DNA of 24,866 bases from CAYNTC01 sp964432925 (GCA_964432925.1 CAYSPM010000020.1:1-24866), one strand, 5' to 3'. Positions 16,132 through 24,521 are shown, counted from the first letter of the stretch. A program made the numbers and translations. Notes: generated from the letters alone by a model not told the origin.

Positions 16132-16159
16132 AATATAGAACTTAAAGTGCAAGGGTCAA
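16132..16159 (-). promoter_or_regulatory. Possible promoter of the membrane protein gene
   Basis: Minus strand TTGACC (16159-16154), 16 bases, TATATT (16137-16132), about 60 bases upstream of the start codon at 16073. Confidence 0.35.
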
Positions 16160-16204
16160 AGCATAATATCTCTTGACCAACAGTCAATAGCAGATGTACC
16201 GTTT

Positions 16205-16483
16205 ATGATGAATCTGATAGCCAAGCACATAATTTTCAAAGGGCATGTTCAAGGTGTTGGTTTTCGTTTTACCGCTCACAGAATAGCTAATCGACACAAT
16301 ATAACTGGCTTTGTCCGCAATCTGCCGGATGGCACAGTCGAGATGCTCGCCCAAGGCACACCGGACGATGTAAATGAGTGTATGCGGGACATAGAAGAGT
16401 CCTTCATAGGCTACATAAAACAGGTCGAAGCCAGTGATGTTCCTGCTGATTCGCAATACATAAATTTCAAGATAACCTTTTGA
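16205..16483 (+). CDS. acyP: Acylphosphatase
   Basis: A 92-aa cytosolic enzyme that hydrolyses the acyl-phosphate bond of small carboxyl phosphates. Both signatures are present: GHVQGVGFRF with catalytic Arg21 and GFVRNLPDGTVE with catalytic Asn39. The length is typical. ATG codons at 16205 and 16208 are both possible and no clear ribosome binding site helps decide. The gene is divergent from the membrane protein at 16073 and appears to be monocistronic; a terminator-like palindrome lies 260 bases downstream. Confidence 0.93.
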   Translation: MMNLIAKHIIFKGHVQGVGFRFTAHRIANRHNITGFVRNLPDGTVEMLAQGTPDDVNECMRDIEESFIGYIKQVEASDVPADSQYINFKITF

Positions 16484-16682
16484 TTTATGCTCTTTTTTAA
16501 TTGATGACGGGCAAAAAGGATATTAATAGCATCGGGCTTATGGATATTGAAATGTACAGGGGCATTTTTCATTGTGACAAGAACGAGATATCGACATAAT
16601 ACGTAGAGAACATGGCTACCTGCGAAATATCAATGGTTTATTCGCAGGATCCAGGAATCGGGCTCTGTTGAAAAGGTCGGTT

Positions 16683-16825
16683 GTCATTTCGACCGAAGCG
16701 TCCCTGATGGACGCGGAGTGGAGAAATCTATAAAAAACAGACCTGTCCCGAGCCAAGCCGAGGGATTCCTCGACTCGGCTTCGCCTTCCCTAAGGGACGC
16801 CTTACGGTGCGCTCGGAATGACAGG
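16683..16825. repeat. Dispersed palindromic repeat, copy B (composite)
   Basis: The element runs from GTCATTTCGACCGAAGCG to CTCGGAATGACAGG. The first half contains the arms CGTCC/GGACG and GGAGTGGAGAAATCT, shared with copy A. The second half (from 16742) is its own palindrome: CCTGTCCCGAGC pairs with GCTCGGAATGACAGG, with GCCGAG/CTCGGC arms inside. The shared 13-mer GGACGCCTTACGG (16795-16807) also occurs inverted next to copy A (7604-7616). It appears to be two related repeat units joined. Confidence 0.75.
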
Positions 16826-16831
16826 TTTTTT
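16742..16831 (+). terminator. Terminator-like structure formed by repeat copy B
   Basis: The outer arms CCTGTC...CCGAGC and GCTCGG...GACAGG close a long stem, and six T follow directly at 16826-16831. On the plus strand it could end transcripts coming from acyP. Because the structure is large and imperfect, termination efficiency is uncertain. Confidence 0.45.
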
Positions 16832-16893
16832 AGGTTTTCAACTGAGCCTAGGAATAGCAAAGTAATCTTATAGTTGCATAAGGAGCACCAATT

Positions 16894-18972
16894 ATGATGT
16901 GTCAGAGAATATTAGTTTTACTTTTTGTCTTTTGCCTGTTCTTATCTGCTGTTAGCTTACCAGCAAAGATTAGCACCGCAGCTCAATGTGTAGAATATGT
17001 TGCCCCAGCCGATTCGGACGAGCAACGCAAGTACCTGCTGGAGAGTATCGACGATGTTGCTGTAGTTCAACTCTACGTCGATGGTTTTGAGCAGCTACCT
17101 TTGCAGCAGAAAATTCTGATCTATCACTTGTATAAGGCCGCACTGGCAGGGCGTGACATCTTCGTCGATCAAAAGTACAAGCATTCACTTCAAATTCGCG
17201 ATCTGATCGAGGAGGTCCTGACACACTCTGATGGAATTGACCCCAAAACGCTTGATGAGATTCGTTGTTACGCCAAGCTTTTCTGGATCAACAATGGACC
17301 TCACAATCCCATAACAAGTCAGAAGAACGTGTTAAAATGCTCCTTCGAGGATTTCTCACGTGCTGTGGAAAAGGCCGAGGCGAATGGTGCTACGCTGCCC
17401 AAACGGAAGGGCCAGAGTACAGAGGATCTCCTAAGTCTTGCTAGGCCAGTTCTTTTTGATCCAAACGTCGACTTCCATGTGACGAATAAATCGCCCGGGC
17501 AAGGCCGGGACATTCTTCAAGCCAGCGCCAACAACTTATACGAAGATGTCACTTTTAAGGACCTCGAAGACCTCGAAGAGCAGTATCCTTTGAACTCCAA
17601 GCTTGTTAAGCGGCCGGATGGAACACTTCAAGAAATCGTATGGCGTGCCGGTTTCGATGACGTGATCCCACCGGGAATGTACGCTGATAAGATTAACGCC
17701 GTAGTTGGGCATCTGGAGGCAGCCGTCCCTTATGCTACTGCGAAAATGGCTCGGGCCCTGGGTCTTTTGAATCACTACTACCGCACAGGAAATCCTATTG
17801 ATTTCCGTGCCTATAATATTGCTTGGGTCACCGACGATGATTCTCCCGTAGACACAATCAATGGTTTCATCGAAGTCTATGTCGACGCCCGTGCGCAGAA
17901 GGGGGCTTGGGAAGGAATCGTCTATTTTAACGATCCCAAGAAAATGGAGATGATACGAAAAATCGCTGAGAATGCCCAGTGGTTTGAAGACCACATGCCT
18001 TACGACCCCAGATACCGCAAGCCCGAAGTTAAAGGCATTTCAGCTAAGGCCATCCAGGTCGTGATGGCAGCCGGCGACGCCGGACCGGTCACTCCTATAG
18101 GCATCAATCTTCCGAACCCACGCGACGTGCGCGAGCAGTATGGAAGCAAGTCGGTGTCTTTGAGCAATGTAATAGAGGCGTATGACAAATCTAAATCTCC
18201 TGAGGAGCGCAGGGAATTTTGCTTTGACGAAGCTGAATTTGAGCGAGCGACGAAACACAGGCGTCTTGTTCTGGACCTGCATGTGAATATGCACGAGGTC
18301 ATCGGACACGGTTCGGGCCGCGTTTCCGAAAGTCTGAAAGTGGATCCGGAAGAGGCTATTGGAAAGTACTATTCTGCTTTAGAGGAGGCGCGTGCCGACC
18401 TTGTGGCCCTTTGGTTCATCGGTGATCCTAAGCTCGTCGACCTGGGACTTGTTGATGGCAAGGACCATAAAGAGGTAGAACGTGCAACATACGAGTCCTA
18501 CACCCGCGGTGTCCTGGCTCAGCTTCGCCGAGTTCGCATCGGTGACAAATTGGAAGAGGACCACATGCGAAATCGCCAGATGATCGTGCGTTGGCTGATG
18601 GACAACACGAATTCCATTGAAGTCAAGCATCAAGATGGAAAAACGTACTATTTGGTTGTTGACGTCTCCGAATGGAAGAAAGGCGTGGGCAAACTCCTAA
18701 GGGAAGTTCAGCGAATCAAATCGGAAGGGGATCGAAAGGCCGCCGAACCGCTGTTTGAGAAGTACGGCATCCGGTTCGATCCCAAACTGCGTAACGAAGT
18801 GGTCGCTCGCTATGAAAAGCTGGATCGCCCCTCTTATACCGGATTCGTGATGCCGAAGTTAACGCCAGGGCTGGACGAGAACGGAAACATTAAAGATGTG
18901 CGCGTTTCCTATCCTATGGATCTCGAAACACAGATGCTCGAATGGTCTGGAAGATCATCCGACGATTCATGA
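16894..18972 (+). CDS. Exported dipeptidyl-peptidase III-like metallopeptidase (M49)
   Basis: A 692-aa zinc peptidase. The family motif HEXXGH appears as HEVIGHGSG (His467, Glu468, His472), and the second motif EE-X-RA-(E/D) as EEARAD (497-502) supplies the third zinc ligand. The spacing of about 30 residues between motifs is the short bacterial type. M49 enzymes remove dipeptides from the N-terminus of peptides. The first 30 or so residues (basic start, then LVLLFVFCLFLSAVSLPA) are a signal peptide, so this copy works outside the cytoplasm, whereas the best-known M49 enzymes are cytosolic. AAGGAG lies ten bases before the ATG at 16894; a second ATG follows immediately. No obvious peptide transporter is adjacent. 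The exact substrate is not readable. Confidence 0.9.
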   Translation: MMCQRILVLLFVFCLFLSAVSLPAKISTAAQCVEYVAPADSDEQRKYLLESIDDVAVVQLYVDGFEQLPLQQKILIYHLYKAALAGRDIFVDQKYKHSLQIRDLIEEVLTHSDGIDPKTLDEIRCYAKLFWINNGPHNPITSQKNVLKCSFEDFSRAVEKAEANGATLPKRKGQSTEDLLSLARPVLFDPNVDFHVTNKSPGQGRDILQASANNLYEDVTFKDLEDLEEQYPLNSKLVKRPDGTLQEIVWRAGFDDVIPPGMYADKINAVVGHLEAAVPYATAKMARALGLLNHYYRTGNPIDFRAYNIAWVTDDDSPVDTINGFIEVYVDARAQKGAWEGIVYFNDPKKMEMIRKIAENAQWFEDHMPYDPRYRKPEVKGISAKAIQVVMAAGDAGPVTPIGINLPNPRDVREQYGSKSVSLSNVIEAYDKSKSPEERREFCFDEAEFERATKHRRLVLDLHVNMHEVIGHGSGRVSESLKVDPEEAIGKYYSALEEARADLVALWFIGDPKLVDLGLVDGKDHKEVERATYESYTRGVLAQLRRVRIGDKLEEDHMRNRQMIVRWLMDNTNSIEVKHQDGKTYYLVVDVSEWKKGVGKLLREVQRIKSEGDRKAAEPLFEKYGIRFDPKLRNEVVARYEKLDRPSYTGFVMPKLTPGLDENGNIKDVRVSYPMDLETQMLEWSGRSSDDS

Positions 18973-19023
18973 TTTATAGCGGCCTTTCGAGCTAAGCAAA
19001 GCTGCACAGTGCGAAATACAATT

Positions 19024-19803
19024 TCACTCTCCACGATGTCGGACGACGCCGTGCTTTCGAGGCACAACCAAATCGGCCTTTCTTTCCGGCTGATCTGCTT
19101 TTACGCTGTAGTTGACGTCCATAATTTCAACAAACTCTGCTGTATAATCTTTTAGTACGCCCGAATATTCAAACAGCTTATCGCCCTTAATCATTTTGAG
19201 CACTACCTTATGACCAATATATCTTTCCAGCAACGGCTCAAAAGAGGTTCCTGCCGATCCAACTAATTCCTGTTTCATCTGAGAAACATATTTATCTTGA
19301 GAGCTCAGCACCCTTCCTGCAGGAGTAGCCTTCTTAGCCTGACTGAGCAACAGATTCACTACCTCTACGATCGAATCTCTGACTGTTTTGAATATATTTT
19401 GTATCTTTCTTCTGAGTCTTCGTAACCTCCCCGGATGATAGGTCTTTTTCAGCTCTATTTCCCTCTTTTTCTTATTGGTTTCGCTCAGCTCATCATGGAA
19501 ACAAATCACAGCCCCGATATTAGGATATTCGTACTTGTAGAGAATATAGCTTGTTTCGTCATGTCCTTTTTCATCTTTATGCACCTGTGGGTATATAAAC
19601 TCCAGCCCCGTATTTTCCACTCTCATCTTACCCCAGACTATTTTGCCGGACGTTTCTTCCAGTGTTACCATGTTGTGCTCAAAATCCATTAGGCATTTAT
19701 CGCGACTTCTCCTTCTGACAAATGCCGCTACAGCAGTAGCCAAAACAATAAATATTATTGTTATGGCCGTGTAGGGTATAGTCACAGCGAATACATAAAA
19801 CAC
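19024..19803 (-). CDS. Membrane-anchored protein of unknown function
   Basis: About 259 aa. The GTG at 19803 is preferred because AAAGGA lies seven bases before it, as in other genes here; TTG codons at 19827 and 19809 are alternatives. One transmembrane helix (FAVTIPYTAITIIFIVLATA) is followed by an Arg/Lys-rich stop-transfer (RRRSR), so the rest is probably cytoplasmic. A first region (residues about 35-115) is a beta-rich domain containing FEHNMVTLEETSGKIVWG. A very basic helix (HPGRLRRLRRKIQ) follows, and then a small C-terminal beta domain with YIGHKVVLKMIKGD and EYSGVLKDYTAEFVEIMD. The last block has the look of a small beta-barrel that could bind a ligand or nucleic acid; that is inference. 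I do not recognise the family. Same strand as the next gene but 112 bp apart. Confidence 0.7.
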   Translation of the reverse strand: MFYVFAVTIPYTAITIIFIVLATAVAAFVRRRSRDKCLMDFEHNMVTLEETSGKIVWGKMRVENTGLEFIYPQVHKDEKGHDETSYILYKYEYPNIGAVICFHDELSETNKKKREIELKKTYHPGRLRRLRRKIQNIFKTVRDSIVEVVNLLLSQAKKATPAGRVLSSQDKYVSQMKQELVGSAGTSFEPLLERYIGHKVVLKMIKGDKLFEYSGVLKDYTAEFVEIMDVNYSVKADQPERKADLVVPRKHGVVRHRGE

Positions 19804-19810
19804 GCTCAAA

Positions 19811-19816
19811 TCCTTT
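19811..19816 (-). promoter_or_regulatory. Ribosome binding site supporting a GTG start
   Basis: AAAGGA lies seven bases before the GTG at 19803. With the TTG at 19827 it would be coding and no site would remain in front. Confidence 0.5.
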
Positions 19817-19915
19817 CGTTCCCCCAAGAAACTATTTGCTTGATTCCAGCTTTATCATGAATTGAGGTAACAGCGCCTATAATCTGTCTGACATAATGGA
19901 TCAGCATCAAAAACC

Positions 19916-20401
19916 TTAGATTTGCGCCAGCAAGACTGTGTAATTTTTGCCATAGTACTCAGCACATTTTGGGCATGTTGTATAGAAGAAGTAGAGCTTT
20001 TCAAATTCCTTGTTCTTGGATTTGACATAAACCTTCATTTCTTCTATCCAATTCTTGATGTTACTATATGGTCCCTCAAAAACTTTCGTCAGAAAGGTTC
20101 CTGATATCCGTACCATCTTGGCCCCAGGCACATCCTTTGCCACTGCAATATAGATATCCGACCCCCAAAGCGAGTTCTCATCCGAGAGCATAACAGGCAC
20201 CGGTGCAAGAGCACCAGCCTTGTGGATCATTTCCATATTCTTAACCATTACATTTCCAAAATTCAGTGGAATGTGCATGAAACTTCTGACATGGTCTTTA
20301 ATGAATAATTTATCCTGAAAGGTTATCTCTTTTTCATCCCAAGGCTCAGGATCAAATCTTGGACAGCAGCCTGTCTCTGATTTGGCGTAGATTTTATCCA
20401 T
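19916..20401 (-). CDS. Small conserved 'hydrolase'-type protein
   Basis: A 161-aa protein. From memory it matches a conserved bacterial family usually annotated only as 'hydrolase', with the pattern SxTGCCPRFxPEPWDEKEI near the N-terminus, a middle block SLWGSDIYIAV and LTKVFEGPY, and a C-terminal FYTTCPKCAEYYGKNY. The paired Cys residues (GCC near the start, CPKC near the end) suggest metal binding or a redox pair; no classic hydrolase catalytic residues are evident. The ATG at 20401 is chosen because GAGGTGA sits five bases before it. An in-frame TTG at 20524 would add 41 residues, including CPKQTHCC, that are not typical of the family. Single-gene transcription is likely. Biochemical role not known. 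Confidence 0.75.
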   Translation of the reverse strand: MDKIYAKSETGCCPRFDPEPWDEKEITFQDKLFIKDHVRSFMHIPLNFGNVMVKNMEMIHKAGALAPVPVMLSDENSLWGSDIYIAVAKDVPGAKMVRISGTFLTKVFEGPYSNIKNWIEEMKVYVKSKNKEFEKLYFFYTTCPKCAEYYGKNYTVLLAQI

Positions 20402-20406
20402 GATAA

Positions 20407-20413
20407 TCACCTC
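20407..20413 (-). promoter_or_regulatory. Ribosome binding site fixing the small 'hydrolase' start
   Basis: GAGGTGA five bases before the ATG at 20401 argues against the upstream TTG at 20524. Confidence 0.6.
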
Positions 20414-20524
20414 ATCTTCACAGCAATGTGTTTGTTTTGGACAATACCTATCTATACTAATATGTCTGAGCAAAGTTTGCAATGCTGAGTAACCATCTTC
20501 AATACTCTCCAGCCGATTTTCCAA

Positions 20525-21016
20525 TTTATAAGCTTCTCAGGCTTATTTAGACGGAGTGAATTAGCTTCGGCCTAGCAGGCTACCTTTGGCAGCTTCATCG
20601 AGGATGTACAATACCATTTATGCCGGTGATATTATGGTTAGTATTGTCGTGAGAAGCAAAAAGACAATAGGAAAATGCAAAAATGAGGGTCCACCAATAG
20701 TCTTAAAGCAGACAGGGCGGCGATGAAACTGACTCACTTCGCAGGGTAGTAAGCCTTGCACTGCTTAATGCTACGATTCGCAAGAATGTGCGATAAAACA
20801 AAATGAGTACCGATGGTGAGCTTGCAAATCTACATTACTAGTAATAATAAAGGCCATTACAGAATTTGAGTTGAATTTCCATCTATGAAAATCGGCATCA
20901 TTGCAGATGCCTATACAGGAAGAAGGCATTGTTGCCCTATGGTTTTCTTGTTCTTCTGATCTGCTTAGTTTTGTCGAAGCATTACCATATATTATACAGA
21001 CCGTCTCCTATATGAG
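20525..21016. other. Intergenic region, mostly featureless
   Basis: No supported gene. A 24-codon frame at 20885-20959 starts MKIGIIADAYTGRR and might be the front end of a lost gene, but it lacks a ribosome binding site. A GGCATC-ATTGCA-GATGCC hairpin (20894-20911) lies within it. No tRNA- or repeat-like sequence was found. Confidence 0.4.
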
Positions 21017-21054
21017 AAAACCCCAACCTACCCTTAGAAAAAGATGGGCTGGGG
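21017..21054 (-). terminator. Rho-independent terminator of the pseudopilin gene
   Basis: On the minus strand CCCCAGCCCATC pairs with GGGTAGGTTGGGG (G-T pairs and one mismatch) around a T-rich loop, followed directly by TTTT. It starts about 26 bases after the stop codon of the gene at 21080. Confidence 0.65.
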
Positions 21055-21079
21055 TCCTATAGCACTCAACAGGTCTGGC

Positions 21080-21967
21080 CTACCAGAAGAAAGCCGGGGG
21101 GCCATTAAAGCGGGGCACTGCAGTGTCACCTTGCATATCCGGATCGAACTGTCTCCATTCCGTATGGCCATCCAAAAAGCCAACATTTCCCCCGATAGGA
21201 AGGGTTTCACCTCTCAAATGGTTTGTTCGATCGTACACTCTACTTTCTGAGTAGATGCCTCCAGCAACCTGGGCAAAATTGTATCCGTATTTTGCTCCGT
21301 CTCGAGTTACTCCCATTATAGAATCAACAACCAATTCTCTCATGGCTGGAAACTTCTCTTGAACTGTCTTTAACCAGATCTTCTGCGTGCTATCTCTTTC
21401 ATAGCGGTTAATCTCAGGCCGTGTTCCTTGAGCAACATCCAATATAAAGCAATAACCGGATACAATAAAGCCATCTTCTCTTGTGAACCTTCGCCCATTC
21501 CACGTGTCATTATTGAACATCCAAAACAGGTCATTATACTTCTGGTGGGTAGAGTTTGATGGGCAGTAGAACATCTCTCGTGTCATACCAGCCCTAAGCA
21601 TGAAGTGTACGGTATTAACCGCGACATCCTGCAACCAGTATCCGGCAGTGGCGGGCAATGGAAGTGTTGTATTGTTGTCATTTGCGTACATAGTTAAGGC
21701 AAACAAGTGTTGACGAATGCGTGTTTCACATGACCTTTGCTTAGCTTGTTCTCTGACTCTCGACAGTGCCGGCAGTAGTATTCCCATCAATAAGGCAATT
21801 ATGGCAATGACAACAAGCAGTTCTATGAGTGTGAATGCTCCTACCCGTTTTCCAGTTCCGAACCAAGCACGAAGGCTATAGCGCATGCTCGAAGCAGCAC
21901 CGGGACGACCTCTATTAACCAAAACAGGCGTATTCTCTACTGCTTTGATAAAATATACGTTTTGCAT
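21080..21967 (-). CDS. Type II secretion pseudopilin-like protein (prepilin N-terminal methylation domain)
   Basis: A 295-aa protein. Residues 44-66 carry the prepilin processing and transmembrane segment AFTLIELLVVIAIIALLMG; prepilin peptidase would cut after Ala44, giving Phe at +1 and Glu at +5. The 44-residue leader is unusually long, though the AAAGGG site just before the ATG at 21967 supports this start. The remainder is the globular domain common in planctomycetes and Lentisphaerae, ending with the NVGFLDGHTEWRQF block (the DGH motif of the H-X9-DG class). These expanded proteins resemble the pseudopilins GspG/GspH but their role is not settled; surface capture or secretion of polysaccharide enzymes has been suggested. 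It lies downstream of a XylR-type regulator and has its own promoter. Confidence 0.9.
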   Translation of the reverse strand: MQNVYFIKAVENTPVLVNRGRPGAASSMRYSLRAWFGTGKRVGAFTLIELLVVIAIIALLMGILLPALSRVREQAKQRSCETRIRQHLFALTMYANDNNTTLPLPATAGYWLQDVAVNTVHFMLRAGMTREMFYCPSNSTHQKYNDLFWMFNNDTWNGRRFTREDGFIVSGYCFILDVAQGTRPEINRYERDSTQKIWLKTVQEKFPAMRELVVDSIMGVTRDGAKYGYNFAQVAGGIYSESRVYDRTNHLRGETLPIGGNVGFLDGHTEWRQFDPDMQGDTAVPRFNGPPAFFW

Positions 21968-22046
21968 TACTTAACCCTTTCATGAGTCAATAACGAGGTT
22001 TATTAGGCAGCATACTTCGCCTACCATAGAACCTCCCTTTTATGAT

Positions 22047-22076
22047 ATTATCGCAGAAACATGCTTCCTGAAGCAA
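22047..22076 (-). promoter_or_regulatory. Candidate promoter with operator-like palindrome before the pseudopilin gene
   Basis: Minus strand TTGCTT (22076-22071), 18 bases, GATAAT (22052-22047). The spacer and -35 are covered by the inverted repeat TGCTTC-CT-GAAGCA (22062-22075), where a bound regulator would block RNA polymerase. The start codon is 80 bases downstream. Confidence 0.45.
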
Positions 22077-22102
22077 GGCGCAATCGCGTTTTATTTTAAC
22101 CA

Positions 22103-22112
22103 TTTTGCGAAA
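22103..22112. promoter_or_regulatory. TTTTGCGAAA near-palindrome upstream of the promoter
   Basis: A ten-base near-palindrome, about 30 bases upstream of the -35. Its TTTCGC half also occurs twice in the leader of the pseudopilin gene at 24521. A regulator site is possible; evidence is only the recurrence. Confidence 0.3.
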
Positions 22113-22250
22113 GATTTAATTAGCCCAAATTGATGAACGTCAATGGAGTATGACCTTCTTTCTTTAAGCGATTTTAGATTACCAATGCTGTTTTAGATAC
22201 TATCTTAATATTTTGAATATTCAGAGTAGGTTGCTTATGCAGCATTGCTT

Positions 22251-23453
22251 CTAACTCGGCGTACTTTTTCTACGGTACTCTCGAAGACTGATTCCTGTTA
22301 ACTTACGGAAGTATCTGGCGATATGCTCCGCACTATCGAATCCACATCGCAGTGCAATCTCTCTGACAGTCATGTCGGTGCTAACCAGAAGCTGGATGAT
22401 GCGATCGACACGCATTCGCCTGATTTCTTGGTAAATTGACCTTCGTAGCGCCGTACGAAAACGATTCTCGAGAACTCGCCTTGACACCGTAGTAGCATCT
22501 ACAACGTCCCTTACTTGTATGGCCCTATCAACGTTTTTACGAATGAAACGAATCGCAGTTGCAACCTCAGTATCGGAAACTGCCGCAATATCTGTGGAGA
22601 CACGAGTAGTAATGTGGGTCGGAAAAACAACAATTCTTTTACCTATCGCATTTTTGCCTTTCATCATCTGATCGAGCAGCTCGGCCGCCTCATAACCCGC
22701 AGCTTCGGTTCCCATTGCGATGCTGGATATCGGGGGATCGGATAGATCACATACAAGCACGTCATTATCTACGCCGATAACCGCGACATCTTCAGGGACA
22801 TTTACTCCTGCCAATTCGCAGGCTTCGACAACTTGCAATGCCCGGTCGTCATTGCAGCAAAATAAAGCTACTGGCTTGGGCAGAGACATCAGCCAGTCGA
22901 TAATCAAGTATCGTTCATTCTCCCATAAACGTTTTGCCTTGGACTTCGGCTGCTTATAAGTGTTGACCTTAAAATTGTCCTGCTCGAGTCGTTGTTGAAA
23001 GAAGTGGTTGCGATCTCTTGACCAGACGAAATCATCGAAACCACAATATGCGAAATTTCGAAATCCTCTATCGAGAAAATGTTCGGCGGCCATTCGCCCG
23101 ATCGAGGGTGAGTCCGTTATAATAGCGGGAAAATTCTTATACATGTCCCTGCTGTGCTGTACAAAGATTACCGGGAATCCCGAGTGCATAAGAATCTGAG
23201 CAACTTTAACATCGCGGGCTATTGCTCCATCAATCTTCATCTCTCTCCAGTCGGGTAGCGACGAGTCCAGTGCCAGCGGCCTTCGATAGATCCGCCAATG
23301 CCCATGCAATCGCGAGTATTTTGCAATTCCGTGTAATAAGCCTCTGCCAAACTCTCTCGAGGTTTCCACAAACAACAGCACATTGGACGTGGTTCTTCGA
23401 CCGTGGACCGGAGGTGGTTCTTCCTGAATTTTCCTCGATACACCCTCTTTCAT
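22251..23453 (-). CDS. XylR-type transcriptional regulator (LacI-like sensor + AraC DNA-binding domain)
   Basis: A 400-aa cytoplasmic regulator. Residues about 25-290 form a periplasmic-binding-protein-like sugar sensor of the LacI/XylR type (VLLFVETSREFGRGLLHGIA; GRMAAEHFLDRGFRNFAYCG; DVAVIGVDND). The last 105 residues form an AraC/XylS domain with two helix-turn-helix units, of which MTVREIALRCGFDSAEHIAR is the second. This fusion is typical of XylR-like activators that respond to a mono- or oligosaccharide. AAGGGG lies six bases before the ATG. It sits between two pseudopilin genes on the same strand. No sugar-use enzyme is in view, so the ligand is unknown; controlled genes may be the neighbours or lie beyond the right edge. 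Confidence 0.93.
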   Translation of the reverse strand: MKEGVSRKIQEEPPPVHGRRTTSNVLLFVETSREFGRGLLHGIAKYSRLHGHWRIYRRPLALDSSLPDWREMKIDGAIARDVKVAQILMHSGFPVIFVQHSRDMYKNFPAIITDSPSIGRMAAEHFLDRGFRNFAYCGFDDFVWSRDRNHFFQQRLEQDNFKVNTYKQPKSKAKRLWENERYLIIDWLMSLPKPVALFCCNDDRALQVVEACELAGVNVPEDVAVIGVDNDVLVCDLSDPPISSIAMGTEAAGYEAAELLDQMMKGKNAIGKRIVVFPTHITTRVSTDIAAVSDTEVATAIRFIRKNVDRAIQVRDVVDATTVSRRVLENRFRTALRRSIYQEIRRMRVDRIIQLLVSTDMTVREIALRCGFDSAEHIARYFRKLTGISLREYRRKSTPS

Positions 23454-23765
23454 ACATGCCCCTTATCAAGATGATAGTTGGCGGGAGATTTTCTGCTCCA
23501 GACACAAAACCGTAAAAGGAAAGTCGAGCTTGTCCGCTATCCGATTATCAACCTCTATCTGAAATCTCCGAGTGAACCTATTCAGTTGTACTCGTCATAA
23601 ACTCCATAAGAACATCTACGTAGCTATCCTCATCTGCTGTGCTGTTGATATATGAATGAATAGCAAAACATATTCAGTGTCACCATAATATAGCTACTTC
23701 CACAATAAAATTCAAAAATACACAGATACGCGTGCGCTCAAATAATACTGTTTTCGATGGGTCTT
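23454..23765. other. Intergenic region upstream of the regulator
   Basis: 312 bases between the pseudopilin stop and the regulator start, all A/T-rich. I see no hairpin terminator for the upstream gene and no convincing promoter, although one must exist unless the genes are cotranscribed. Confidence 0.4.
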
Positions 23766-24521
23766 TTACTCTGTAGTAGGTTCGTATCCAAGTTTACCCC
23801 AGACAGCCTTCTGCACCTTGTGTAGATCTGTATTGCCTGGTTGGGCAACATTACGATCATCCCAAGTGGTCTCTGCAGTACGCTTATCATTCCATTTCCA
23901 GTATTCACTGTGTCCATCAGCAAAAGAGAAGGTCGTCCCTCTGCTGTGCAGCTTTGGCGGGGGGTCATACCATGCTTCCTCCGAATACAAAACACCCCAT
24001 GTACCTGGACTAACTGGATCTTCACCAAGAAAAACCATCCTCTCAGATGGCCTGCGGATTTGATTTATATTTTTTATTTTAAGGTCCGGAGTATAAGCAT
24101 CCCAGCCACAATAACCATTCATTGAATCGACTATGGTATACGTCAGTTGCCGCTGCCGCTGAGCATTTGGGCATTTGTAAAGTTTTAAATTTTTACAATA
24201 TCGCCATAGTTGTCCTTTTTCGATAGCTGTTTCCCATTCCATAATAGTACTATCATGGCCTCCCGTAGGCCAGTGCACCCACCAAGTATTCACAGGAGGG
24301 TCACCCGAGTAACTTACATCACTGTTTACGATCTTGCCTTCACTGTCATTGGCATACATAATCCATGCTAACGTCAACTGCTTCAAGTTGCTAAGACAAA
24401 CAGCACGTTTGCCCTGCTCTCTGGCTCGACTTAACGCTGGCATTAATATAGCCATCAGCAGTGCAATGATAGCTATTACCACTAGGAGTTCTATTAATGT
24501 AAATGCTTTTCGTTTATTCAT
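23766..24521 (-). CDS. Pseudopilin-like protein with H-X9-DG motif
   Basis: A 251-aa protein. The N-terminus MNKRKAFTLIELLVVIAIIA is a short prepilin leader followed by the methylation and transmembrane segment; cleavage would follow Ala6, leaving Phe +1 and Glu +5. The C-terminal domain contains an exact H-X9-DG motif (HSRGTTFSFADGHSEYW), the hallmark of the planctomycete/Lentisphaerae prepilin-type proteins. It is much shorter in its leader than the paralogue at 21080. A weak AAAAGA-type site precedes the ATG. A good sigma70-type promoter lies 120 bases upstream. Likely membrane-anchored and exported; function beyond the pseudopilin fold unknown. Confidence 0.9.
   Translation of the reverse strand: MNKRKAFTLIELLVVIAIIALLMAILMPALSRAREQGKRAVCLSNLKQLTLAWIMYANDSEGKIVNSDVSYSGDPPVNTWWVHWPTGGHDSTIMEWETAIEKGQLWRYCKNLKLYKCPNAQRQRQLTYTIVDSMNGYCGWDAYTPDLKIKNINQIRRPSERMVFLGEDPVSPGTWGVLYSEEAWYDPPPKLHSRGTTFSFADGHSEYWKWNDKRTAETTWDDRNVAQPGNTDLHKVQKAVWGKLGYEPTTE

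Larger units (their letters stand above)
16484..16893. other. Intergenic region with palindromic repeat
   Basis: No supported gene. It has a 31-codon open frame starting at an ATG at 16504 with no ribosome binding site (reading MTGKKDINSIGLMDIEMY at its start), judged too weak to call. The second half is palindromic copy B, and the last 30 bases hold the ribosome binding site AAGGAG of the next gene. Confidence 0.5.

Noticed and set aside
20402..20524. TTG-initiated 41-residue extension of the small 'hydrolase' protein
   Set aside because: A good GAGGTGA site precedes the internal ATG at 20401, and family members start near that Met.
20885..20959. 24-codon frame beginning MKIGIIADAYTGRR
   Set aside because: The first residues look gene-like, but there is no ribosome binding site and the frame stops at once; too short to call.
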